A DNA stretch of 64,000 bases from Pantoea rodasii. GTDB taxonomy: Bacteria > Pseudomonadota > Gammaproteobacteria > Enterobacterales > Enterobacteriaceae. This document shows positions 53,328-62,498 of this stretch, piece after piece. The stretch covers positions 1 to 64,000 of the forward strand of contig NZ_MLFP01000008.1 in the NCBI RefSeq assembly GCF_002095465.1, written 5' to 3'. Within the stretch, counting starts at the first letter, position 1, and each line of letters opens with the position of its first letter. The notes under the pieces were generated by a model. It worked only from the letters and a program-made list of their open reading frames with translations. It had not been told where the DNA came from and ran no database searches. The position numbers and the translations under genes were made by a program.

Positions 53328-54062
53328 ATGAAGCTGGCAGTAATATCAGACATCCATGGGAACCTTCCGGCGCTAAACGCCGTTTTGGCAGACATACAGG
53401 CTCAGAGTGTCGATCTAATCCTGAACTTAGGAGATATCGTTTCAGGAGGGCTATTTCCGGCAGAAACTGCAGACAGGCTCATGCCTCTCGATATTCCGAC
53501 TATTAGAGGAAATCACGAACGGCAACTGCTTGAGCAGGATGTTTCAAGCATGAGCCTGTCCGACAGGCATGCTTTTGAGCACCTTCGCGCACAGCACTGG
53601 CACTGGCTTAAAAACCTGCCGGCAGAGCTGACCATTAGTGATGACGTTTTAATGGTGCACGGAGTACCGGGGGATGACCGCATTTATCTTCTCGAAGAAG
53701 TTACTGCTACAGGTGTGCGACCGTCATCTGAAGCGCGTGTGTTATCGCTTGTGGCTGACAGAAGCGCATCTTTGATACTTTGCGGGCACACGCATATTCC
53801 CCGGCAGTTGCGCCTGGCTGACGGTCGCCTTATCGTTAACCCCGGCAGCGTGGGGCTTCAGGCATATGATGATGATAAGCCCCGCTCACATGTGATGGAA
53901 AGTGGTTCGCCCCATGCGCGTTATGCAATCGTGGAGCGTCAAAATGGAGAATGGGATGTGGAATTTATGACGATTGATTATGACTGGGAGTCGGCCGCCT
54001 CAGTTGCGTTCGAAAATAATCGGCCCGATTGGGTAAATGCTCTCAGGACAGGTCGAATGTAG
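53328..54062 (+). CDS. Calcineurin-like metallophosphoesterase (YfcE-type)
   Basis: All metal-binding motifs are visible: DIHGN, LGDIVSGG, GNHERQ, MVHGVPGDD and CGHTHIPRQ. The 244-residue length and NPGSVGLQAY match phosphodiesterase-type members of the family. AGGAAAG precedes the ATG. It is a lone cargo gene. Confidence 0.9.
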   Translation: MKLAVISDIHGNLPALNAVLADIQAQSVDLILNLGDIVSGGLFPAETADRLMPLDIPTIRGNHERQLLEQDVSSMSLSDRHAFEHLRAQHWHWLKNLPAELTISDDVLMVHGVPGDDRIYLLEEVTATGVRPSSEARVLSLVADRSASLILCGHTHIPRQLRLADGRLIVNPGSVGLQAYDDDKPRSHVMESGSPHARYAIVERQNGEWDVEFMTIDYDWESAASVAFENNRPDWVNALRTGRM

Positions 54063-54173
54063 AACCTGCGCAGCATTTTCACTGCCATTAAATTCATCGC
54101 TATATCTACGTCAACACCCGGCAGAAAGCACCCTGAATTAACAGCGTCCGGTCTGCTATAAGCGATGATCGGA

Positions 54174-54704
54174 CTACCTGAATTCTTCTCTCAACAACCC
54201 AAAAATCCAGTCATCTTGCCAACGCCCATGCAGGAAATAATTTTTCCTTAGCGTACCCTCCTGTTTAAATCCGCCCTTTAACAATGTCCTGCGTGATGCC
54301 TCATTCCCTGATGTAACTGTGGCTGTTAACTTTCGATAATTATGGGTATTGAAGGCGAAACGAGTAATATCTATCAGAGATTCATAGCCAAACCCCTGAC
54401 CCTGAAATTCTGCGCCGAGGATGAAACCTACTTCTGCGATGCCTTCGCTACGCTCAATGAAGCCAGTTACACCAAGAGGTAAACCGGTGCTCTTTTGACT
54501 TATAACAAGGCATAACCAGTGTTCGCTTCCCTTATGCCAGGTTTGCAAACGTTTCTCGAAAGACTGAATCCTGATTTCATCATCAGTGCGAGGATCGCTA
54601 ATAAAATGCATCACATGGCGATTCTGATTTAAGGCCTTAAAGAACTCCCAGTCGCTGCGTTCCAGACTGCGATAATCAAGCCTGACAGAAGATATGTCAT
54701 GCAT
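54174..54704 (-). CDS. GNAT-family (RimJ/RimL-type) N-acetyltransferase
   Basis: The 176-residue protein follows the RimJ/L pattern: RLDYRSLERSDWEFFKALNQN at the start, EVGFILGAEFQGQGFGYESL (acetyl-CoA binding loop) and ASRRTLLKGGFKQEGTLRKNY. The substrate is unknown; it may modify a small molecule or a protein N-terminus. It is reverse-strand cargo. Confidence 0.9.
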   Translation of the reverse strand: MHDISSVRLDYRSLERSDWEFFKALNQNRHVMHFISDPRTDDEIRIQSFEKRLQTWHKGSEHWLCLVISQKSTGLPLGVTGFIERSEGIAEVGFILGAEFQGQGFGYESLIDITRFAFNTHNYRKLTATVTSGNEASRRTLLKGGFKQEGTLRKNYFLHGRWQDDWIFGLLREEFR

Positions 54705-54913
54705 AATAATTTCCTTTCCCAGCGTGAATCCCCGTTAAGGCGAGTGGCCTCCCAGGGCTTAACTAATTGATAAATATAAAGACGATGCACCAGTTGCAAC
54801 ATCCGCATTTGGCACGGGCCAGTCCCTATGCTGGACGTAAAAAGCAGCTGAGGACAGACAACTGAAGTGGGTGCGCAATCACTGTCAGTATGAGAATAAA
54901 TGACTCTCCTTTT

Positions 54914-55480
54914 TTAAACATTAGATATTCCCCTGGTGTTTGTGATTACCAAATCGATGTTTCTCCATAGTCCATTAATTCTTGAGCATATGTCTGCGTT
55001 TTCAATCAGAGAAAATTCTGTCGCATCAGGAAGTGTGTAAGGCGCATCAAGCGTTGCTCTGGGGCAGCACTCTTCAGTCAGCGCTGCGCCCATGACGAGT
55101 AATGTTTCTGAAAGCTGAGAGTGTGCCAGATTGGATCGGACAGACAAGTTAGGCAATGACAGCGGCTTATTCAGTAATTCCCCGCTGCTTACAATCCAGT
55201 CAAGCGCATTTTTTATGACGCCGGTGACACCATGGGCATATTCCGGGCTGGCTAATAACACCAGATCTGACCGGGAAATCGCGTGTCTCCAGTGGTCAAC
55301 CGCAGGCCCCGGATTAGGTTCATCATCAACATTAAAGAAAGGGATTTTATCCAGGGAGTTTTATATTTCAAATGTGATTCCCACAGGACAAAGTATAGAC
55401 ATAGCCCGTAAAAAGACGGTATTCAGCGAAGCAGTTCGAAGACTGCCGGATACGCCCAATACATGTTTTACCTTAAACAT
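54914..55480 (-). pseudogene. NADPH-dependent FMN reductase family protein with in-frame stop
   Basis: The frame is open from MFKVKHVLGVSGSLRTASLN (the flavin phosphate loop) to the C-terminus at 54914, except for a TAA at 55361-55363 in the position of an aromatic residue (FEI-stop-NSLDKIPFFN). After it come SDLVLLASPEYAHGVTGVIKNALDWIVSS, diagnostic of the flavodoxin-like reductase family. The length without the stop is 188 residues, the family norm. A single substitution explains it. Confidence 0.85.
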
Positions 55481-55576
55481 CCTAATGCGTCCTGAATTTT
55501 TATATTGTCTGCCCACGCCAGTTTGATGACCGGGGATTTTCTGTCTCTTCCACAGACTAAGCTTTGAGCTATCCAC

Positions 55577-56113
55577 AAGAAACTATGACATGTTTACGGA
55601 AACCCTCTGAACATAATGCATTAATGCCAGTGGTAACTATGCAACTTCCTGCCACCTGCCCATAACTTTTAGAGAATGCCTATCCATTATTATCAGTTGG
55701 ATTACTTAAGACGGATCCCCCGTGTCATCTGTTTCAGCCCGTAACAATGCCATGTATCTTTCAAATTCCATTACTGATACAGATCTGACTGACAATCAGA
55801 CTGATGTAGGTTGGTAGCTATCAATTAAAAGGAGTAATAATATATTCCTGGTGGTGATATGAAATGATTGATTTCACTACTTTTAATCGGACCTGAAAAT
55901 AGTTAACAGTCTTGTATTTATAAGGTGTCTATTGCGATTACATTTCAGAAAGCAGGGGTGGAGCTCACAATTAGATATTTTGTCATGGGGTTTTCTTCAG
56001 GAAACATACAATTATTAGCAGGTTGCGCTTTAAGTTACAGGGGAGTAGGATATTCCCACTTAAAAAAATATTTGAATGCGTATTTTATGAGTTGAATATT
56101 TAAGGAAGATAAA
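55577..56113. other. Non-coding cargo spacer, 537 bp
   Basis: AT-rich sequence with short frames only. I see no RNA gene, terminator or repeat that stands out. Confidence 0.5.
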
Positions 56114-56320
56114 ATGAAGCCGGATTATTATTATGTTTGTAATAATTCATTCCTGGGGATGGTAGTCCACCGAAAAGGTTGCAAAAATCTCCGGGAAAAT
56201 GAAAAAAAATTTTTTGGGACGTGTTACGGTTATTCTCAGGCTATGGTAATAGCCAGGCAGCGTTACCCTGAAGTTGATCAGTGCCAGGAGTGTCTGGAAT
56301 TGAAGGTTAACACCCCTTAA
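56114..56320 (+). CDS. Small Cys-containing hypothetical protein (68 aa)
   Basis: AAGGAAG precedes the ATG. The peptide has YYYVCNN, VHRKGCKNLREN and CYGYSQAM, then RYPEVDQCQECLEL: a Cys/His arrangement (four or five Cys, one His) that could bind zinc. No family is recognised. The gene stands alone in the cargo region. Confidence 0.65.
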   Translation: MKPDYYYVCNNSFLGMVVHRKGCKNLRENEKKFFGTCYGYSQAMVIARQRYPEVDQCQECLELKVNTP

Positions 56321-56942
56321 TCACCAGCAGAGGAGAACCCGGAGAAATTTTTGAGTTCCAGTAAGAGGCCTGAAGCCAGCCCCACTAAAGTGCATGTTTC
56401 TGAATTAAAGACTAAAAGTACAGGTCATATTAAACGCGTCCCGAGAAAGCACTCATCGCCTGTTTTCTGATTCAAAAAGCATGCCATTTTTCATGTAAAT
56501 ATGAGAGAGCATGGCTTCACCTCGCTTGAGAAAAAGTGCCATATATCAGTAGATCTATGTGCCTGCTCGCGGCGGCGCATCTACGCCATGTTGCAGGCAT
56601 TAAACTTCGACCCATCTGAACATCACACTTTTACTCAGAGATGAAATGATATCATCCATGGGTGATGAAATGATTATTAGCTAATTATTTATACTCATTC
56701 AGCCCGCAATGCGGTACTCACTCTGAGCTGCGTGGCGCAGTATGACGCAAGCATGAGTCTGCTACAGCTGGTGAGCCGCCGTGCTTTTACCAGCCTGCAG
56801 TGGGTCATACAAACCAGATCGGAGCTGAGTCTGCTAATTATTATTTTTCAGGCAAAAGGCTGACTAAGCAAAGGGTTGCCTCATTGGTATCAATCCTTAT
56901 GCTTAGAACTTCTGCTATAGGGTTAATAAGGAGGTTTATTTA
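56321..56942. other. Non-coding spacer, 622 bp
   Basis: No supportable gene is seen on either strand. Some stretches have gene-like GC content (for example around 56700-56830), but all frames are interrupted. Confidence 0.5.
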
Positions 56943-57298
56943 ATGAAAGATGCAGAGTTTAATCGAAAAACGGAGAAAGCCTTTGCGCTGTTAAGGCAAA
57001 GGGGTTTGCGTAAAAAAATCGTACACCGATAACTTACCGGCTGCTGTGGTCGGTGGGCATAAAGAAACGTCCCGCACTCTTTGACAGCTTCGGTCGCAAT
57101 GCGTGCTTTCTCGGGGTTTATTTTGCAGTGATGTATGGAGGTATTATGTGGTTTGTTAGCTGGCGCCCACACGGGATGGACCCACTTACCAGCCTGATAT
57201 CTTCGCTGTTAGCTGGCCTGTTCTATGGACTTTGCATGGCGGCTGTATTCAGATTGCGTCGTAAATCACAGGACCTTCCGGACTGGGAAAAATTGTAA
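56943..57298 (+). pseudogene. DUF6404-like small membrane protein, one-base frameshift
   Basis: AAGGAGG precedes ATG 56943, which opens MKDAEFNRKTEKAFALLRQRGLRKK. Adding one A to the seven-A run near 57015 restores NRTPITYRLLWSVGIKKRP and the rest (SFGRNACFLGVYFAVMYGGIMW, two membrane spans at about 55-75 and 85-105), about 118 residues. The pattern LLW...G...RPALFDSFGRN fits the DUF6404 family, which I assign from memory. The lesion is in a homopolymer. Confidence 0.65.
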
Positions 57299-57609
57299 TT
57301 ATTCGCGCCGAACCTGCAATAAAGGGCCTGACGCTCTGCGGATGGCCGGTTTGTGATGTTCAACGCACCTCACTGCCGCCGATACTGAGAGAGCCCCGCT
57401 TTTATATAACTCCACTGAAAAATTAATTATAAAACCGTGTCGTTAACTCAGAGGTGGACGGAGGCTGCTGTAATGTTTTTTCGGCTACCTTTTCCATTAT
57501 ACGCGTTTCTAATTGCGAATAAATTAGTACTAGTAGCCGAATTTAAGACATATGTTGATAATCCTATTTAAGCCACTGACTAATATTTTTGACATGATGG
57601 AAAGAGTTG

Positions 57610-58287
57610 ATGAATAAAGCAGATTCTGGGATTGTAATATTTGATATTGATGGCACGCTGACCGACAGCGTTGCGCAACATCAGCGTGCATTCGAAATCG
57701 CCCTACGCACCTTTTCTTTCCCACACCTCAGAACAAACTGGGGCGACTACACCCACCATACCGATAGCGGTATTTTCGAAGAAGCCTGGGAAGAGGCGCA
57801 ATATCAAGGTCACCCTGATTTATCCGAGCTAGAGTACCAGTATCACTGCGCGCTTGAGCATGAAATTGCATCGAGACCTTTCACTGAAATCTCCGGTGCC
57901 TCTTTTTTCCTGCAGTGGTTAAAGGATCATTCATGGAGCGTTGTTTTCGCCACTGGCAGCCTGCGGTTTGGTGCCGTAAAAAAACTTGCGGCAGTAGGCG
58001 TGGATGCTGAAGAGGTTGATTTGGTTACCGCATCAGAGTTTAGAACTCGCGAAGAGATCGTGCGGGAAGCTATTCGTCAGGGCAGTAAAGATTTTCCAGC
58101 TGCACATAAGCATTCGTTGATTTCAATAGGCGATGGGTTATGGGACTTAAAAACTGCATACAATCTCAACCTGCCATTTATAGGCATTGGACGCGGCGTT
58201 AAGGCTAAAGTGCTGACGGATTTAGGTGCTCCCGTGTTTGAAGATTTTATCCACCTGATGGCCAATGGAACTGGCTTATTCATATAG
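57610..58287 (+). CDS. HAD-superfamily hydrolase
   Basis: The four HAD motifs are visible: FDIDGTLTDS (nucleophile and acid-base Asp), FATGS, a Lys downstream, and SIGDGLWDLKTA (acidic metal pair). An alpha-helical cap lies at about 20-90. The 225-residue size suits phosphoglycolate-phosphatase-like members; the substrate cannot be told. The start is ATG 57610, one codon after TTG 57607. Confidence 0.88.
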   Translation: MNKADSGIVIFDIDGTLTDSVAQHQRAFEIALRTFSFPHLRTNWGDYTHHTDSGIFEEAWEEAQYQGHPDLSELEYQYHCALEHEIASRPFTEISGASFFLQWLKDHSWSVVFATGSLRFGAVKKLAAVGVDAEEVDLVTASEFRTREEIVREAIRQGSKDFPAAHKHSLISIGDGLWDLKTAYNLNLPFIGIGRGVKAKVLTDLGAPVFEDFIHLMANGTGLFI

Positions 58288-58378
58288 AAGAAAGTCCTTT
58301 ACGCGTGGCAAGGCATGCTATGAGCGAAATGCGGAAATGAGCACTTAGTGTCACTACGCTACCTCGCACTCGTAAGGC

Positions 58379-58996
58379 TTACTTCAACAGAAGTCGTATT
58401 CCCAGAAAGGCCATAGCGCCTCCGCTTAGTTTATCTATAAACTTACGGTACTTAATGTAAGCCTGACGAGGCCCGTCAGTTGATAATAAGCATGCAACGA
58501 CCGCATACCAGAGCGCATCAATAACGAATGCCATTATAGGCAGGATGATGTACATAACAGGCTGAATATTTTTGCTAAGCGCTGCGGAAAAAATACTGGC
58601 AAATACCAGCGCAGTATGGGGATTGCTGATTTGCGTAAATACGCCAGTCATAAAAGCTTTTGAGACGCTGACTTCCTCTGTACCAGCAGAATCATTAAAA
58701 CGATTTATAGGACGACGAAACATTTTCAAAGCCAGCCATAAAAGATAGCAACCGCCTACAACCTTCAGGGCTGTGTAAAGGGATGGGACCAGAGTCAGCA
58801 AGGTGTGAAGACCTGCTAACGCTATGGCAGCAAAAATAAACGCACCAAAACCCATACCTACAGCAACAGATAAAGCCGCCCGTCTCGAGCTGGACATGGC
58901 CATTCGGGCAACGAAAAGAAAGCTAACCCCCGGGCTCATTGCGCCAAACAGGATAGCTATGCCAATAGCAGAAAGCGCGATCAAATCACTTGTCAT
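58379..58996 (-). CDS. LysE/RhtB-family amino-acid exporter
   Basis: The 205-residue protein has six membrane spans and the family marks GAMSPGVSFLFVARM near the start and NPHTALVFASIFSA in the middle. It probably exports an amino acid or derivative. It is the last cargo gene before the third conjugation operon and is transcribed away from it. Confidence 0.9.
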   Translation of the reverse strand: MTSDLIALSAIGIAILFGAMSPGVSFLFVARMAMSSSRRAALSVAVGMGFGAFIFAAIALAGLHTLLTLVPSLYTALKVVGGCYLLWLALKMFRRPINRFNDSAGTEEVSVSKAFMTGVFTQISNPHTALVFASIFSAALSKNIQPVMYIILPIMAFVIDALWYAVVACLLSTDGPRQAYIKYRKFIDKLSGGAMAFLGIRLLLK

Positions 58997-59213
58997 TCAT
59001 CTTCTCCATCATCAATAAGTGCCAGGCCGCCCCTCATTTCGCGAACCGCACATCCTATGAAATGTTCCCAATTAACAACATAACACAATGCCAACAACGT
59101 CCGCTGTTGGCACAAAGCCGCCCTAGTTGTTTAACTCCGTGATTGCGGTGGTGACAGGTTCAGCCACCGCTAACTGCAGCACTAACCCCTGCCTCAGTAA
59201 TTTTCAACATCGG

Positions 59214-59223
59214 AAAAAGAGTT
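59214..59223 (+). promoter_or_regulatory. AAAAAGAGTT motif, copy 3 (before the TIGR03757 gene)
   Basis: It is identical to the motifs at 32464 and 43294, and lies 73 bp upstream of the ATG at 59287. Its presence directly after the cargo shows that the third conjugation operon has its own start signal and does not depend on read-through from traC. Confidence 0.5.
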
Positions 59224-59286
59224 TACTGCTGAAAGCCTGACCACGCGCTGCCACTCTGACGGCCTGTTACCGTAACGGAGACCGCT

Positions 59287-59682
59287 ATGCGACTCAGGCT
59301 AATACACTCACTTTTCCTGTTTATACCGTTTCAGCTTATGGCCGGCACCGTTGTGTATACCGATGCCGAACATCCACCTCAGAATCTGACCGAAGAGAGC
59401 ACGGTTGTCTGGCTTGATGGCCCCGACCGCCTACAGGACTCCATTTTCGGCGAGCTGGCTGCAGATCCACAGATCGCCGCTCAGCAGGCCCGCGAAATCA
59501 TTCAGTCGCCGCAATGGCCCGGACAGCAGGAGCAGATTGCTCAGGCATACCGGCAGGTTGTGCATGCCTGGGAGATCGGGATGCATAAGTTCCCCTCCGT
59601 AGTTTTCGATGATCGGGATGTGGTTTATGGCACGTCCGACGTTGCCCGGGCTGCCACGCTTCGCAGTCTGGGGGGTAAATGA
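59287..59682 (+). CDS. Conjugation protein, TIGR03757 family
   Basis: A signal peptide (to about LMAGTV) is followed by VVYTDAEHPPQNL and a C-terminal KFPSVVFDDRDVVYGTSDVARA, typical for this thioredoxin-like family. It is exported. It overlaps the next gene by 4 bp, and the three genes TIGR03757-03756-03755 keep their usual order. Confidence 0.9.
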   Translation: MRLRLIHSLFLFIPFQLMAGTVVYTDAEHPPQNLTEESTVVWLDGPDRLQDSIFGELAADPQIAAQQAREIIQSPQWPGQQEQIAQAYRQVVHAWEIGMHKFPSVVFDDRDVVYGTSDVARAATLRSLGGK

Positions 59683-60656
59683 TGCGTTTATCCCCCGGAA
59701 CACACTTCAGCGCCGCCGGTGTTGCCACCGTGCTGGTAGCAGCTGCGGCTCCGGCCACGGTTTCTGCCATTAATACTGCCGGCATAATTGCCAGTGCCAT
59801 CACTCAGGACTGCATCAGCTGGCGCGTCAGCGGCATCTGTTACTGGCTGATGTGCACGCCCTTTGGCTGTTCGGTGAAAACCTCCGTTAAAGTGACGCAC
59901 TTCATTCCTGAAGTGGTGGTGTCCACCTACACCGGCCCGGGCGGGAATCCATGGACAGAAATGGCGTTTATGAGCGGCGCGTCCGGTACGATCGATAACG
60001 CGCTGACCAGCGTTGCGCCAGCCGGCGGCGGTAACGCCGCCGATATCAAGACTCCCGGGCAGCGCAAATCGAACATCAAATTCAAGTACGCCGATGCGAT
60101 AGGCCACCCTGCCACCTCCGTCATTGGCAGCAGCATTGCCGGTTACTCGTGCGATACCGCCGCCACGCCATTCAATCCCTACTTTCTGAGCACGCTGGAT
60201 TCACTTGTCTGGCGATCGGGATGGCCTGAATCGCTGTATCCCGAGGCGCTGGTTCCCGGCCAGCGCGAACTGGGCAGTCAGGTCAGCGCTAACATGTGGG
60301 GCAACATTTATCCCCGCTCCGGCTTCGTCAGCCAGACAGACGATGACAAAGCCTCCGCCGTGGTCGCGCAGCGGGTCGCCGACATTATCACCCGCTCCGG
60401 GCAGCCTCATGTTTATCAGGTACTGAAGGGCACGCACAAGGCCGGTTACTGGCCGCCCGGGGAGGTGAAAGAAAACACGGGCACGGCGAATCATAAATGG
60501 CAGCGCCTGTCGCCCACGCTTTCAGCTTCCTGCGCCGTCTTTCCGGACGGCGCGTATCCCATTGCTCAGGACGGCAACGAAGCCTATGCGCTCTGGCAGC
60601 CCTACAGCTGCTGCAAGCGACGCGGCCAGACCTTCCTCTATTCAACTGACTTCTGA
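59679..60656 (+). CDS. Conjugation protein, TIGR03756 family
   Basis: A signal peptide (about 1-33) leads to CISWRVSGICYWLMCTPFGCSVKTS, a Cys-rich family mark, then VTHFIPEVVVSTYTGPGGNPW. It is comparable to TraU proteins, which assist pair formation. The 325-residue length is normal. Confidence 0.92.
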   Translation: MMRLSPGTHFSAAGVATVLVAAAAPATVSAINTAGIIASAITQDCISWRVSGICYWLMCTPFGCSVKTSVKVTHFIPEVVVSTYTGPGGNPWTEMAFMSGASGTIDNALTSVAPAGGGNAADIKTPGQRKSNIKFKYADAIGHPATSVIGSSIAGYSCDTAATPFNPYFLSTLDSLVWRSGWPESLYPEALVPGQRELGSQVSANMWGNIYPRSGFVSQTDDDKASAVVAQRVADIITRSGQPHVYQVLKGTHKAGYWPPGEVKENTGTANHKWQRLSPTLSASCAVFPDGAYPIAQDGNEAYALWQPYSCCKRRGQTFLYSTDF

Positions 60657-60664
60657 GAGGCACA

Positions 60665-62119
60665 ATGTCACCAGTTCAATTTAAATCTGCCGCGCTTGCG
60701 CTGTGCATCGCGTCCGCAGCGGCATCCGCGCAGGCGGCTGATGATAACCAGTCCGGCGCATTCGGTATTCCACTGCCCTCCGTGAACAAAAGCGCCATAG
60801 GCTACGGCAAGGACGTCAGCGGCGCGGTTTCTGACAAGCTTTACTATACGCTCGGCGGCGGCTCTGTGATTTCACAGCCGGCAACGCGCAGCAGCATGCG
60901 TAAGATCGGTATGAGCGCTGGCTGGAGCAGCGACCTGATGTGCGGCAACTTCGACCTGAAAACGACGGTCGGTAATCAACTGAACGGGGTTACAAACGGC
61001 TTTAAAAACCTCATGGGCGACGTGGTGCAGAACGCCACCGGTGCCGTCGCCAGCCTGCCGGCAATGATTATCCAGCGTGCCAATCCCGGCCTGTACGACA
61101 TGCTCACAAACGGCGTGCTGCAGGCTAACGTCTCTTTTGATAAAGCACAGCTCAACTGCCAGAACATGTCCAAACGCATGATGGATTTTGCCGGCAACAA
61201 CAAATGGACGCAGGGCGCGGTAATGGATGAGTACCGATCGCTTGTTAACAGCGGAGACGCTGATGCTGTCCGCGTGAACAACTCTGCTGACAAGCTGCAG
61301 GGTAACTCAGGCCAGAACTGGATTGGCGGACAGAAACGAGGAGGGCAGGGGCAGCAGGCAATCCGGCCTACCCATGACTTAACGGCTGCGGGGTTCAACA
61401 TGATGAACAGCCTGCCGGTGCTGAGTTCTGACTCAGTCAGCAGCAACAGCTGCAACGGGGGGGCCTGTGGAAAATATACCAGCGCTGAAGAAGCGGCCAA
61501 AGCCGTGGTGCAGGTAGTGGGGGACAGCTCCCTGCGCACCTGCAGTAATGCATCTCAATGTACCAGTGGCGATGACGAACAGCAGCCGGGTGCCACTCAG
61601 GCCGGCACCGGCTTTGCGCCGATCCTGGAAGGGACAACCAAAGAGAATACCGAACAGCTGGTAAAACTTGTAAACGGCACAGAGCAGCCCAACGCGACGA
61701 ACCTGGCAAAACTAAAAACCGGCAGTTTACCCATCACGGCAGGTGTCATCAGAGCACTGCAGAGAGATCCTGACAACGCCGCCCTGACCGCCCGTCTCGC
61801 CGGCGAGCTGGCGATGGCGGATACGGTTGAAAACGCGCTGATTATGCGCCGCATGATTGTTACCGGCATGTCTGAGCCTAACGCTGCCGCGCAGAATGCG
61901 GCCATCGAGGAAGGCGATCGTCGCGTTGCGGCCATCGATCGCGAGATCACCACATTACGCAACGAAATGGAGCTCAAGCGCGAGCTGTCACGCAATTCCG
62001 TGCTTACCATTATCGATCGGGAAAACGGGCGCGTTAACAGTAACCCGCAGACGCAGAGCGATGACAGCACCGACAACCGTATTAACCGTCTGGCCGTTCC
62101 TGAGACGGAAAACAACTGA
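60665..62119 (+). CDS. Conjugation protein, TIGR03755 family
   Basis: The 484-residue protein has a signal peptide (to about AQAAD), then GKDVSGAVSDKLYYTLGGGS and MCGNFDLKTTVGNQLNGVTNGF. A Gly/Gln/Cys-rich middle and a C-terminal coiled-coil region follow. It is comparable to TraH-type proteins. GAGAGGCAC lies upstream of the ATG. Confidence 0.92.
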   Translation: MSPVQFKSAALALCIASAAASAQAADDNQSGAFGIPLPSVNKSAIGYGKDVSGAVSDKLYYTLGGGSVISQPATRSSMRKIGMSAGWSSDLMCGNFDLKTTVGNQLNGVTNGFKNLMGDVVQNATGAVASLPAMIIQRANPGLYDMLTNGVLQANVSFDKAQLNCQNMSKRMMDFAGNNKWTQGAVMDEYRSLVNSGDADAVRVNNSADKLQGNSGQNWIGGQKRGGQGQQAIRPTHDLTAAGFNMMNSLPVLSSDSVSSNSCNGGACGKYTSAEEAAKAVVQVVGDSSLRTCSNASQCTSGDDEQQPGATQAGTGFAPILEGTTKENTEQLVKLVNGTEQPNATNLAKLKTGSLPITAGVIRALQRDPDNAALTARLAGELAMADTVENALIMRRMIVTGMSEPNAAAQNAAIEEGDRRVAAIDREITTLRNEMELKRELSRNSVLTIIDRENGRVNSNPQTQSDDSTDNRINRLAVPETENN

Positions 62120-62498
62120 TGAGAGCGCAGACTATGAAAACCGAAACGGGGCGCAACGCACCTCATTTTTCCGCCGGCAACCCGCGCTGTTTCGCGTGCT
62201 GTCTACTGCCGGCGCTCTGCTGGCATTTCTGCTGGCCGGGCTCATTGTCGCGGACCGGGCTATTAAGGATCCAGCTCAGGCCGCTGCATTCCGTGACTGG
62301 ATGGATCATGCCCGCTATGGCTGGCTGGTATGGCGCCTGGCGGTTTATGGTGTTCTGGCGTGGGGATTTGTGAAAGTTTTCCGGGCTCCGGGATTCGGCC
62401 CGCAACACCGTCAGCCGCTGATCCGCATGGCGGCTGTCAGCGTCATTTTTGCAGTAGTCTGTGAACTGGTGCTGCTTGGCGGCACGGGAGCGTCCTGA
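62119..62498 (+). pseudogene. Conjugation-cluster membrane protein, one-base frameshift
   Basis: It starts at ATG 62119 (overlapping the previous stop) or ATG 62134. The first 17-20 residues are in one frame; after NAPHF the frame changes to FRRQPALFRVLSTAGALLAFLLAG with three membrane spans, ending GGTGAS at 62498. One more T in the five-T run near 62168 makes it a single protein of about 126 residues. The lesion is in a homopolymer. It precedes traG, where a small membrane protein is usual. Confidence 0.75.
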
